Assembly (NCBI GenBank): GCA_963620595.1
Contig: CAVFAY010000021.1
Coordinates: 1 to 43,312, forward strand
Direction: 5' to 3'
Origin: Butyricicoccus_A sp963620595
GTDB taxonomy: Bacteria > Bacillota > Clostridia > Oscillospirales > Butyricicoccaceae
DNA length: 43,312 nt
Under the pieces are notes generated by a model that worked only from the letters and a program-made list of their open reading frames with translations, was not told the origin of the DNA and did not search any database. The translations under genes and the position numbers were made by a program. Numbering within the stretch: position 1 is the stretch's first letter; every line of letters begins with the position of its first letter. This document shows positions 16,732 through 24,433 of this stretch, one piece after another.

Positions 16732-17082
16732 ATGACGATTAAAGCCGATCTCGGATTTATCAACATCGCGCCAGAGGTTTTGGCTGATATAGCTGGTTAC
16801 GCAGCCATGAGCTGCTTCGGCGTCAAGGGAATGACCATTCGTTCTGTCTCGGACGGTATCTCGCATCTGCTGCGCAGAGAGAATATGTCCCGCGGCGTGC
16901 GCATCACAGAGGCAGAGGACGGCGGTGTCAATATTGATCTGCATCTTGCTGTCGAGCACGGTGTCAATATCGCAACCATCTGCCGTTCGATCATTAGCGA
17001 AGTCCGCTACAACGTCGAGAAGATGACGGGCGTTGACGTAAAGAATGTCGATATTTACGTGGACGCAATCCGTGCGGACTAA
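16732..17082 (+). CDS. Asp23/Gls24 family protein (YloU-like)
   Basis: 116 residues, a compact alpha/beta protein matching the Asp23/Gls24 family (I-N-I-A-P-E-V-L-A-D-I-A-G-Y-A-A, G-V-K-G-M, then H-G-V-N-I-A-T-I-C). Members are linked to cell-envelope stress. The start is the ATG at 16732 with GGAGG 7 nt upstream; an ATG nine codons earlier lacks a site. The FakA gene follows after 18 nt, the conserved yloU-yloV pairing. Confidence 0.88.
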   Translation: MTIKADLGFINIAPEVLADIAGYAAMSCFGVKGMTIRSVSDGISHLLRRENMSRGVRITEAEDGGVNIDLHLAVEHGVNIATICRSIISEVRYNVEKMTGVDVKNVDIYVDAIRAD

Positions 17083-17100
17083 ATAAGGAGGCAAAACGAA

Positions 17101-18765
17101 TTGTCAAAACTGATAGACGGACAGTTGTTCTGTGCCATGATTATCGAAGGTGCACTGTCCATTGAAGAAAAAAAAGACGAAGCAAACGAACTGAACGTTT
17201 TTCCGGTACCAGACGGCGATACCGGCACCAATATGTCACTCACCATGGCATCTGCCAAAAACGAGATGTCCAAGCAGATTGGCAAGGAGATTGATCTGGC
17301 AACAGCAAGCAAGCTGACCGCTTCCGCACTGCTGCGCGGTGCACGCGGCAACTCGGGCGTTATCCTGTCTCTGCTGTTCCGCGGCATGTCCAAGCATCTC
17401 AAGACCTGCAAGGAAGCAACCGGTCAGGATCTGGCACTTGCGTTGCAGGAAGGCGTACAGGCTGCATACAAGGCAGTCATGAAGCCGGCAGAGGGCACGA
17501 TTCTGACTGTATCCCGTGTGGCAGCACAGCACGTGGTTGAGTTGTGCCAGTCCAATCCGGAAGCAAGCTGCGGCGATGTTCTGCGTGCAGCGCTGGAAAA
17601 GGGTCATGAAGCACTGGCAGAGACCACCCATCAGAATCCGGTTCTGGAAAAGGCCGGTGTTGTCGATGCCGGTGGCTTTGGTTTCCTGACTGTACTGGAA
17701 GGCATGAGCGATGCTTATAACGGCATCCACAAGGAGCGCAAGATTGCCCAGCCGGAACCGGAAGCAAAGAACGGCGCAACGTTCAGTGACATCAAGGACG
17801 AAGACATTACCTTCACCTACTGCACCGAGTTTATTGCCGAGCGCCGCGACAAGTCGCGCAATGTACAGCGTCTGCGCTCTTTCCTCAACAGCATCGGTGA
17901 CAGCTTGGTTGTCGTGGATGATGACGACATCATCAAGGTACATGTACACACTGATCAGCCGAACGAAGCTCTGGATGCCGGACTGAAATTCGGCCAGCTG
18001 CTCACAGTAAAGATTGAAAATATGCGTCAGCAGCACTCCGCAAAGATTGTAGAAGAAGCTGCCGGACTGGAAAGCAAGGCGCGTAAAATTGCAGAGCCGG
18101 AAAAAAAATACGGTTTTGTTTCTGTCGCTGCCGGTGACGGTCTGGTGAATGTCTTTAAGGATCTCGGCGTAGATGAAATGGTACAGGGCGGTCAGACTAT
18201 GAATCCGTCCACCGATGACATTCTGCACGCCATTGATGCGGTTCCGGCAGAAATTGTCTATGTCCTGCCGAACAACAAGAACATCATCATGGCAGCGGAG
18301 CAGGCAGTTCCGCTGTGCGAGAAAAAGACCGTTGTTATCATTCCAACCAAGAACATTCCGCAGGGCATTTCTGCGCTGCTGTCGTTTGATGAAAGTGCAG
18401 AGATGGACGAGAACAGAGAGGCAATGCTGGATGCAGCTGCCAATGTCCGGTCTGGTCAGATTACCTATGCTGCCCGCAATTCCGATTTCGACGGCAAGAA
18501 GATCAAGGAAGGCGAATACCTTGCTTTGGTTGAATCCAAGCTGTGCGCAAACAGCCGCAAGCTGGATGACGCTGTCAAGAAGATGCTGCGCGAGATGTGT
18601 AAAAAGGATACCGCTTTTGTCAATATCATTTATGGTGCAGATATGACCGAAGAGGACGCAGCACGCGTTGAAAAGATGGTGCACCGCGATTCTCCGAACG
18701 CAGAAGTAACTGTCATCAACGGTGGTCAGCCGGTATACTATTTTATTGTTTCAGCAGAAGGTTAA
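17101..18765 (+). CDS. fakA: DAK2-domain fatty acid kinase subunit A (YloV)
   Basis: 554 residues. FakA phosphorylates fatty acids delivered by a FakB binding protein, feeding exogenous fatty acids to phospholipid synthesis. The N-terminal DAK2 (DhaL-like) domain has the nucleotide/Mg motif V-P-D-G-D-T-G-T-N-M and the loop RGARGNSGVILS. A middle domain (EDITFTYCTEF) and a C-terminal DegV-like EDD region (GDGLVNVFKDLGVD, LPNNKNI) follow. The start is TTG with GGAGG upstream. No fakB is in the window. It is 3 nt from pth. Confidence 0.9.
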   Translation: MSKLIDGQLFCAMIIEGALSIEEKKDEANELNVFPVPDGDTGTNMSLTMASAKNEMSKQIGKEIDLATASKLTASALLRGARGNSGVILSLLFRGMSKHLKTCKEATGQDLALALQEGVQAAYKAVMKPAEGTILTVSRVAAQHVVELCQSNPEASCGDVLRAALEKGHEALAETTHQNPVLEKAGVVDAGGFGFLTVLEGMSDAYNGIHKERKIAQPEPEAKNGATFSDIKDEDITFTYCTEFIAERRDKSRNVQRLRSFLNSIGDSLVVVDDDDIIKVHVHTDQPNEALDAGLKFGQLLTVKIENMRQQHSAKIVEEAAGLESKARKIAEPEKKYGFVSVAAGDGLVNVFKDLGVDEMVQGGQTMNPSTDDILHAIDAVPAEIVYVLPNNKNIIMAAEQAVPLCEKKTVVIIPTKNIPQGISALLSFDESAEMDENREAMLDAAANVRSGQITYAARNSDFDGKKIKEGEYLALVESKLCANSRKLDDAVKKMLREMCKKDTAFVNIIYGADMTEEDAARVEKMVHRDSPNAEVTVINGGQPVYYFIVSAEG

Positions 18766-18768
18766 TCC

Positions 18769-19428
18769 ATGTCTATCTTTGATATTTTTGCAAAGCTGGA
18801 GCAGGAACAGAAAGACAAGCCTGCTGCCCAGCCCATTGACTGGTTGGTTGTCGGACTCGGCAATCCCGGTAAAAAATACGAAAACAACCGTCACAACACC
18901 GGTTTCCGCGTCATGGATGCGCTTTGCAGCAAGCACAATGTGCGCTGTGACCGCGCAAAATTCCATGCGCTGACCGGAGAAGCCGTTCTCGGCGGGCATC
19001 GTTGTCTGCTGATGAAGCCGCAGACCTTTATGAATGCCTCAGGCGATGCTGTAGCAGAAGCTGCGGATTTTTATAAAATCCCGCCGGAGCATGTGCTCGT
19101 CATTTTTGATGACATCTCTCTGCCGGTCGGCTCGCTTCGTATTCGTGCAAAAGGCTCTGCCGGTGGGCAAAACGGCGTCAAGAGCATCATTACCATGCTG
19201 GGTTCTGAGCAATTCCCGCGCATCAAAGTCGGTGTCGGTGCCAAACCGCATCCGGACTATGACCTGGCCGATTGGGTTCTGTCCAACATCACCGAGCAGG
19301 AGATGCCTGCTATGAATGACGCTGTTGACCGCGCAGTTCTCGCCGTGTCCGAACTGATTGAAAACGGTGTGCCTGCTGCTACGCAGAAATACAACGGCAA
19401 GCAGAAACAGCCGGAATCACACAAATAA
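18769..19428 (+). CDS. pth: Peptidyl-tRNA hydrolase
   Basis: 219 residues. Recycles peptidyl-tRNA released from stalled ribosomes. Catalytic features: GLGNPGKKY, the essential His42 in R-H-N-T-G-F (His20 in E. coli), K-P-Q-T-F-M-N, FDDISLP and GSAGGQNG. Gln stands where many Pth have a second His. It carries an extra N-terminal stretch of about 22 charged residues. The start is supported by AGAAGG 8 nt upstream and the tight spacing to fakA, so the extension seems real. Notably, ssrA-smpB, the other ribosome-rescue genes, are the next neighbours. Confidence 0.95.
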   Translation: MSIFDIFAKLEQEQKDKPAAQPIDWLVVGLGNPGKKYENNRHNTGFRVMDALCSKHNVRCDRAKFHALTGEAVLGGHRCLLMKPQTFMNASGDAVAEAADFYKIPPEHVLVIFDDISLPVGSLRIRAKGSAGGQNGVKSIITMLGSEQFPRIKVGVGAKPHPDYDLADWVLSNITEQEMPAMNDAVDRAVLAVSELIENGVPAATQKYNGKQKQPESHK

Positions 19429-19451
19429 ATTTGCGATTCCATCTGTTATTT

Positions 19452-19467
19452 CTTAAGAATTCTTAAG
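19452..19467. repeat. 16-bp perfect palindrome upstream of the small RNA promoter
   Basis: CTTAAGAATTCTTAAG, 15 bp before the -35 box at 19483. Suited to a dimeric DNA-binding protein; no T-run follows. Confidence 0.6.
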
Positions 19468-19482
19468 CTTTGTGAATCTTTC

Positions 19483-19511
19483 TTGTCGTTTTGGTGTTTT
19501 TCTGCTATAGT
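19483..19511 (+). promoter_or_regulatory. Promoter of an orphan small RNA
   Basis: TTGTCG (19483-19488), 17-bp spacer, TATAGT (19506-19511). Confidence 0.6.
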
Positions 19512-19517
19512 GGAAAC

Positions 19518-19605
19518 ATACAAAACTTCCAGTGGCGGTATCAGGAGCGAAAAGCTTTTTGATACTTCAAAAAGAGAAACTGCTTGACGGCGGTTTCTTT
19601 TTTTT
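19518..19605 (+). ncRNA. Predicted orphan small RNA of about 88 nt
   Basis: Starts about 7 nt after the -10 box. Two hairpins: GTATCA/TGATAC (19538-19543, 19560-19565) with an inner AGC-GAAAA-GCT, then a terminator GAAACTGC/GCGGTTTC (19576-19583, 19590-19597) with eight T. The next plus-strand gene is more than 1.2 kb away beyond minus-strand ssrA-smpB, so this is not a leader. It does not show the SRP RNA, 6S or known riboswitch signatures I know. The terminator may also end the pth transcript. Confidence 0.55.
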
Positions 19606-19673
19606 GATTGGATAGAATATCGTCAGTCAGAAGATAAGAAAGAGCTCTTTTATCGCAAAAATAATACAGAAAT

Positions 19674-19709
19674 TAACAAAACCTGCGGCTTAAGCCGCAG
19701 GTTTTGTTA
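19674..19709 (-). terminator. Terminator of ssrA
   Basis: A perfect 36-bp palindrome with arms TAACAAAACCTGCGGCTT and its complement. The 3' arm on the minus strand ends in TTTTGTTA. Confidence 0.85.
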
Positions 19710-19727
19710 TACAAGATATGATGTTTA

Positions 19728-20078
19728 TGGTGGAGACGAGGGGAGTCGAACCCCTGTCCGAAGGTACTTCCTCAAGGACTTCTCCGGGCGCAGTCATTTG
19801 ATTAGAATTCCCGCTGCTGCACGCCAAATGACAGGCTTACAGGGTTGGTAGCTTCATCATGCATGGGCGGGGCAAAGCTTACCCGCCGCACGTTCACCGC
19901 TAAATGACGCTCTGTCCCGAGCCGCGATACTCTCAGGCAGAACGGGCACGCCTAATTAGGCTGCCTGTAAAGAATAATTGTTGTCAGTTAAATTTAGACA
20001 TTTGAGACTTTTAACGCAGATTCTCACTGCGGCCCGCTATCCCAGATTCCACGCCCCCGTCGAAACCGGTACGTCCCC
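19728..20078 (-). ncRNA. ssrA: Transfer-messenger RNA
   Basis: 351 nt. Rescues stalled ribosomes and tags their products. The 5' acceptor strand GGGGACG pairs with CGTCTCC before a genomically encoded CCA. The T-arm GGGGTTCGACTCCCC and the conserved CGGTTTCGACGGGGG are present. The tag frame reads T-D-N-N-Y-S-L-Q-A-A before TAA-TTAG (if ACT is the resume codon), so the tag ends Q-A-A rather than the common L-A-A. It lies 32 nt after the smpB stop with no clear promoter of its own, suggesting co-transcription and processing. Confidence 0.96.
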
Positions 20079-20110
20079 GGATAGTTCGTGTTGAACGAAA
20101 CAAAGAAGCA

Positions 20111-20578
20111 TTATCTGCGAGATTTCATGGCGCGTTCGATTTCGCGCTTGGCATCGCGCTGAGCAGCCGCTTCGCGCTTGTCATACAGCTTTTTGCCCTT
20201 ACACAGACCCAACTCTACCTTGACGCGCGCGTTCTTGAAGTACAAAGACAGCGGAATGAGGGAATAGCCCTGCTGCTTAGTCTTGCCGAACAGTGTCATG
20301 ATTTCTTTTTTGTGCAAAAGCAGCTTGCGCTCGCGCAAAGGATCCTTATTAAAGATATTTCCCATCTCATATGGGCTGACATGCATACCCTTGACAAAGA
20401 TTTCGCCGTCACGGAAGATGCAGTACGAATCCTTCAGACTCACTGTGCCCTGACGAATCGACTTCACTTCTGTGCCAAACAGCTCAATACCGCATTCATA
20501 AGCCTCTTCGATGAAATAATCGTGTCTGGCTTTTTTGTTGGCAGTGATTTGCTTTGTGCCTTTTTTTTGTATAGCCAT
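20111..20578 (-). CDS. smpB: SsrA-binding protein SmpB
   Basis: 155 residues. Carries tmRNA to stalled ribosomes. Family hallmarks: KKARHDYFIEE, G-I-E-L-F-G-T-E-V-K-S-I-R, the segment F-V-K-G-M-H-V-S-P-Y and the basic tail R-D-A-K-R-E-I-E-R-A-M-K. The start is the ATG preceding A-I-Q-K-K; four extra upstream codons overlap the weak AAAGGA site. Directly upstream of ssrA, the classic arrangement. Confidence 0.95.
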   Translation of the reverse strand: MAIQKKGTKQITANKKARHDYFIEEAYECGIELFGTEVKSIRQGTVSLKDSYCIFRDGEIFVKGMHVSPYEMGNIFNKDPLRERKLLLHKKEIMTLFGKTKQQGYSLIPLSLYFKNARVKVELGLCKGKKLYDKREAAAQRDAKREIERAMKSRR

Positions 20579-20611
20579 GACGCCGACCATCCTTTCGTTT
20601 CAGTATTCTTT

Positions 20612-20640
20612 ATCATATCGTTTTGTGTACAGAAAGTCAA
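20612..20640 (-). promoter_or_regulatory. Promoter of smpB-ssrA
   Basis: Minus strand TTGACT (20635-20640), 17-bp spacer, TATGAT (20612-20617). Confidence 0.7.
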
Positions 20641-20731
20641 GGATATTTGTGTGAAATATTGAAAAATCTATTGCAGATTTTTTCAAATTTGCTGTGATGA
20701 AAATATCCGAAGGAAAATGCAGCGGAAATGC

Positions 20732-20760
20732 TTGTGCTTCACTTAGAAACATCTTATAAT
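20732..20760 (+). promoter_or_regulatory. Promoter of the PfkB kinase gene
   Basis: TTGTGC (20732-20737), 17-bp spacer, TATAAT (20755-20760). Confidence 0.65.
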
Positions 20761-20814
20761 ATTAGTAACCTGCATCCGCATGTTATATGATGAAAAAATG
20801 GAGGGCGGATAACA

Positions 20815-21759
20815 ATGAAAATACTGGTTTTGGGTTCTATCAATATTGATTATAACTATTATGTTGGACATATTACGACCCCGAAGGAAACGCAGGGCGC
20901 TTCTCATATGGAAGTGTTCCCGGGCGGCAAGGGTTTGAACCAGGCTGTCACGCTGGCTCGTGCAGGCCTGGACGTACAGCTTGCCGGTCAGATTGGTTCG
21001 GATGGAAAGGAGATGCTGGAAAAGCTCAAAGAGCAGCTGTGCATTGACATCTCTCCGGTACGTGCGGTAGAAGGCCGCACCGGTCATGCCATTATTCAGG
21101 TAGATGAGATTGGACAGAATGCCATCATGATTTATGGCGGTGCCAATCGAACTATTGATGAAGCATATATTGATGAGGTTCTGACAGACTATGGCGAAGG
21201 TGATGTACTGGTTTTGCAGAATGAAATCTCCAGTCTGCAGCACGCTATTGACACGGCATATGAAAAAAAGATGTTTATTGTGCTCAATCCATCGCCGTGT
21301 ACGCGTGAATTACTGCGCAGTGATTTGACCAAAATCTCGATGTTTTGTCTCAATGAGATTGAAGGTCGTTCGATGACGAGCTATGTGCAGCCGGGAGATA
21401 TTTTGATTCGTCTGTCAGAGATGTATCCGGATTCTCAGTTCCTGTTTACGCTGGGTTCGCAGGGTGCTTTTTATAAGAATGGTACCCGCCAGATGTATCA
21501 AGCATCGCTGAAGGTTCCGGTTGTGGATTCCACAGCTGCCGGTGATGTCTTTGAGGGCTATTTCTTAGCTGCATATCTGTACGGAAAGGAGCCGGAAGTT
21601 GCTTTAAAATATGCAACATATGCTTCAGCGCTGTCTGTCACCAAGCACGGGGCGGCGTATTTCAGTGCGCCGACTATTGATAAGGTAGAGCAATATCTTC
21701 TGGATCCGAAGCACCGACCGGACTTTAATCCGGCACCGCCGATTCTGGAAAATGCATAA
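20815..21759 (+). CDS. PfkB-family carbohydrate kinase, ribokinase-like
   Basis: 314 residues. Phosphorylates a sugar or nucleoside with ATP. Family signature 1 is FPGGKGLNQAVTLARAG (residues about 40-56); signature 2 is V-D-S-T-A-A-G-D-V-F-E-G-Y, with the catalytic Asp in A-A-G-D where the usual form is G-A-G-D. Closest in layout to ribokinase, but no ribose transport gene or rbsR is adjacent, so the substrate is open. GGAGGG lies upstream of the ATG, and the gene has its own promoter. Confidence 0.88.
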   Translation: MKILVLGSINIDYNYYVGHITTPKETQGASHMEVFPGGKGLNQAVTLARAGLDVQLAGQIGSDGKEMLEKLKEQLCIDISPVRAVEGRTGHAIIQVDEIGQNAIMIYGGANRTIDEAYIDEVLTDYGEGDVLVLQNEISSLQHAIDTAYEKKMFIVLNPSPCTRELLRSDLTKISMFCLNEIEGRSMTSYVQPGDILIRLSEMYPDSQFLFTLGSQGAFYKNGTRQMYQASLKVPVVDSTAAGDVFEGYFLAAYLYGKEPEVALKYATYASALSVTKHGAAYFSAPTIDKVEQYLLDPKHRPDFNPAPPILENA

Positions 21760-21808
21760 TGCGCCGTAAAAAATTTCACAAAGTGTTTGTGCAAGACAGG
21801 GAACTGCC

Positions 21809-21839
21809 TTGCAGGATGCATTTCAGTATGGTATACTGA
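21809..21839 (+). promoter_or_regulatory. Promoter of nadBC with an operator-like dyad
   Basis: TTGCAG (21809-21814), 17-bp spacer, TATACT (21832-21837). The dyad TCAGTAT/ATACTGA (21823-21829, 21833-21839, 3 bp apart) covers the -10. A second imperfect dyad, GCAAGaCAG/CTGcCTTGC, ends on the -35. Either could bind a NAD-responsive repressor; I do not recognise a NiaR or NrtR consensus. Confidence 0.6.
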
Positions 21840-21960
21840 GATGTAAAAAGTTTGTGCGGCAAATACCGCATGTCAATAGGGAGAAAACTGGAAATGAAAC
21901 ATCTGACGGAGTACATGTGTGTGCTCACGAATACCGAAAGAAAGTAAGGGGGAGCGAAAT

Positions 21961-23277
21961 ATGGAAACTGCTGACATTTTAGTTGTCGGTACCGGTGCTG
22001 CCGGATTGTTTAACGCATTACAGCTGCCCGAAAAATACAAAGTCTTGGTGATTACCAAGTCCGAAGCGGATCAGGCGGATTCTTTCCTCGCACAGGGCGG
22101 CATGTGTATGCTGCTGGATGACGATGATTATGACAGCTATTTTGAGGACACCATGAAAGCTGGTCATTATGAGAACAACAAGGAATCTGTAGACATTATG
22201 ATTCGTTCTTCTCAGCATATCGCGCAGGAACTGGTCGATTATGGCGTAGATTTTCAGCGCGATAAGGACGGAAACTTTGAATTTACCCGTGAGGGTGCCC
22301 ATTCGGAAAACCGTATTCTGTTCCATGAAGATTTGACGGGACAGGAAATCACCAGTAAACTGCTGGCTCGTGCAAGAGAGCGCAAGAACATCACGATCCG
22401 TGAAAACACCACGCTAGTCGATATTATTTGTGATGAAAAAGCGAATGTCTGCAAGGGTGGTATCATCCGCAATGCAGACGGCACCCTGGAAGAAATTCGC
22501 ACGCAGGCGGTTGTCTTGGCAACCGGCGGCATTGGCGGTTTGTTCCAGTTCTCGACGAACTATCGTCATATTACCGGCGATGCGCTGGCAATTGCGATGC
22601 GTCATCACATTGAAGTGGAGCATATCAACTATATTCAGATTCATCCGACCACGCTGTACACCACGAAGCCGGGCAGAAGCTTCCTGATTTCGGAATCGGT
22701 TCGCGGCGAAGGCGCATATCTGTATAACAAGGATGGCGAACGCTTTGTCAATGAGCTGTTGCCGCGCGATGTGGTATCGCAGGCCATCTGCAAGCAGATG
22801 GAAAAGGACGGTCGTCCGTATGTAGAGCTGTCTGTCACCCATCTGGATCCGGATTTTGTCCGCAACCGTTTCCCGAACATCTATCGTCAGTGCTTGGAAG
22901 AAGGCTACGATATGACTAAGCAGCCGATTCCGGTTACACCGGGTCAGCATTACTTTATGGGCGGTATCAAGGTCAATTCGGACAGTGAGACCTCGATGGA
23001 TGGTCTGTACGCTGCCGGTGAGACCAGTTGCAACGGTGTACACGGCAGAAATCGTCTGGCAAGTAATTCTTTGCTGGAGAGCTTGGTATTTGCTGAGCGC
23101 GCAGCAAACCACATTGCAGAGACAGTAGAGGCAGACCAGCCGATGCCGACCGATGAAATTCCGTTCGATCCGACATTCTATGCGGATATCGACGAGAAAA
23201 ACCGCAAAGCGGTTCTTGAAGCTATTAAGAGAAAGGATGAAGCATTCTATGATCAGTGGCTCGACCATGATGCTTAA
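21961..23277 (+). CDS. nadB: L-aspartate oxidase
   Basis: 438 residues. FAD enzyme making iminoaspartate, the first step of de novo NAD synthesis. FAD site VVGTGAAGL at the N-terminus, QGGM, catalytic-region H-P-T-T-L and S-E-S-V-R-G-E-G, and the late motif HGRNRLASNSLLE. It lacks the C-terminal helical domain of the 540-residue E. coli enzyme, as some clostridial proteins do. The start is the ATG at 21961 behind GGGGGAG; a longer ORF adds 14 codons. It overlaps nadC by 11 nt. nadA is not in the window. Confidence 0.94.
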   Translation: METADILVVGTGAAGLFNALQLPEKYKVLVITKSEADQADSFLAQGGMCMLLDDDDYDSYFEDTMKAGHYENNKESVDIMIRSSQHIAQELVDYGVDFQRDKDGNFEFTREGAHSENRILFHEDLTGQEITSKLLARARERKNITIRENTTLVDIICDEKANVCKGGIIRNADGTLEEIRTQAVVLATGGIGGLFQFSTNYRHITGDALAIAMRHHIEVEHINYIQIHPTTLYTTKPGRSFLISESVRGEGAYLYNKDGERFVNELLPRDVVSQAICKQMEKDGRPYVELSVTHLDPDFVRNRFPNIYRQCLEEGYDMTKQPIPVTPGQHYFMGGIKVNSDSETSMDGLYAAGETSCNGVHGRNRLASNSLLESLVFAERAANHIAETVEADQPMPTDEIPFDPTFYADIDEKNRKAVLEAIKRKDEAFYDQWLDHDA

Positions 23278-24103
23278 TATGGATCCGGCGATCATCACCG
23301 CTCTGCGCGAGGATGTCACCAGTGAAGACGTCAGCACCAATGCCATTATGCGCAAGCCGCAGTTGGGCAAGGCGGAGCTGATTTGTAAGCAGGACGGCAT
23401 TGTTTGCGGTCTGGATGTGTTTGCACGAGTATTTGAGATTCTGGAAGAGGAAGCTCATTTTGAAACGACCTATTCTGATGGCGATGAGGTCAAGAAGGGT
23501 CAGCTGATTGGCGTGATCTATGCAGATATTCGCACTCTGCTGACCGGCGAGCGCACCGCGCTGAATTTCTTGCAGCGCATGAGCGGCATCGCTACTAATA
23601 CCAATAAGATGGTAAAGATTCTGGAAGGCAAGCACACAACGCTGCTGGATACCAGAAAGACAACGCCGGGTCTGCGTATTTTTGAAAAGTATGCAGTACG
23701 TTGCGGCGGCGCAACCAACCATCGCTACAATCTGTCCGATTGCGTCATGATGAAGGACAATCACATTTGCGCAGCAGGTTCGATCACCAAGGCTGTACAG
23801 ATGGCACGAGAGTATGTGTCCTTTGTTACGCAGATTGAAGTGGAGTGCGAGACGCTGGAGCAGGTAACAGAAGCGGCTGAATGCGGCGCAGATGTTATCA
23901 TGCTGGATAATATGGACAATGAGACCATGCGTCAGGCTGTTAAAATTATTGATGGCCGCGCAAAGACCGAGTGCTCCGGTAACGTTACCGCGGAGCGCCT
24001 GTTGGAAATTGCAGACATCGGTGTGGACTTTGTATCCTCCGGTGCTCTGACCTATGCTTCTCCGGCAATGGATATTTCGCTGAAGAACCTGACAGCACTG
24101 TAA
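23267..24103 (+). CDS. nadC: Nicotinate-nucleotide diphosphorylase (carboxylating)
   Basis: 278 residues. Converts quinolinate and PRPP to nicotinate mononucleotide. Family motifs: E-D-V-T-S-E-D, G-E-R-T-A-L-N-F-L-Q-R-M-S-G-I-A-T, D-T-R-K-T-T-P-G-L-R, KYAVRCGGATNHR and I-E-V-E-C-E-T-L. The start is one of two adjacent ATGs at 23267/23270 inside the end of nadB (another at 23279 is possible). The site is weak, so coupling to nadB translation is likely. Confidence 0.94.
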   Translation: MMLNMDPAIITALREDVTSEDVSTNAIMRKPQLGKAELICKQDGIVCGLDVFARVFEILEEEAHFETTYSDGDEVKKGQLIGVIYADIRTLLTGERTALNFLQRMSGIATNTNKMVKILEGKHTTLLDTRKTTPGLRIFEKYAVRCGGATNHRYNLSDCVMMKDNHICAAGSITKAVQMAREYVSFVTQIEVECETLEQVTEAAECGADVIMLDNMDNETMRQAVKIIDGRAKTECSGNVTAERLLEIADIGVDFVSSGALTYASPAMDISLKNLTAL

Positions 24104-24120
24104 GGTGAATAAATAGCAGA

Positions 24121-24146
24121 AAAGAGCCGCTTATGCGGCTCTTTTT
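24121..24146 (+). terminator. Terminator of nadBC
   Basis: AAAGAGCCGC (24121-24130) / GCGGCTCTTT (24135-24144), followed by TTC; loop TTAT. Confidence 0.9.
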
Positions 24147-24231
24147 CATTGACTTTCTCATGCTTGGATGCTATGATAATAAAAAAGAGGCACACCGATA
24201 GACGGCGTGTCCTCTCATCTAGTGTTTATAT

Positions 24232-24280
24232 GAAAATAATCGCCAAATGTGTAGGAAGCATGGCGGTTATTTTCTTTTTC
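24232..24280 (+). terminator. Extra terminator-like hairpin downstream of nadC
   Basis: GAAAATAATCGCC (24232-24244) pairs with GGCGGTTATTTTC (24262-24274) with one wobble, a 17-nt loop, then TTTTTC. No gene lies between this and the previous terminator. Confidence 0.6.
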
Positions 24281-24311
24281 TGATGTATTCGAATAGTATA
24301 CACAGCTTGTC

Positions 24312-24347
24312 AGAACCAGTCAACATGATATTTGGCTGGTTCTTTTA
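24312..24347 (+). terminator. Third terminator-like hairpin before the XRE gene
   Basis: AGAACCAGTC (24312-24321) pairs with GGCTGGTTCT (24334-24343), followed by TTT. The 24147-24379 gap holds only these hairpins and a weaker one near 24187-24216. Confidence 0.55.
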
Positions 24348-24379
24348 AATTTATAATTGTAATACTATTGTAACCTTAG

Positions 24380-24432
24380 TTGATAAAATTACCACCATTA
24401 CTTATAATAAGAGTAAGAAAGGCGGTAATTGC
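24380..24432 (+). promoter_or_regulatory. Promoter and operator-like dyads of the XRE gene
   Basis: TTGATA (24380-24385), 17-bp spacer, TATAAT (24403-24408). CTTATAATAAG is a palindrome over the -10, inside TTACT...AGTAA. ATTACCACC upstream and GGCGGTAAT next to the start codon form a wider near-perfect inverted repeat. This suggests autorepression. Confidence 0.65.
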
Positions 24433-24433
24433 G

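Noticed and set aside
17236..18684. 482-codon minus-strand open frame
   Set aside because: Mirror frame of fakA, caused by codon bias of the real gene.
22414..23400. 328-codon minus-strand open frame over nadB/nadC
   Set aside because: Shadow of two well-supported genes.
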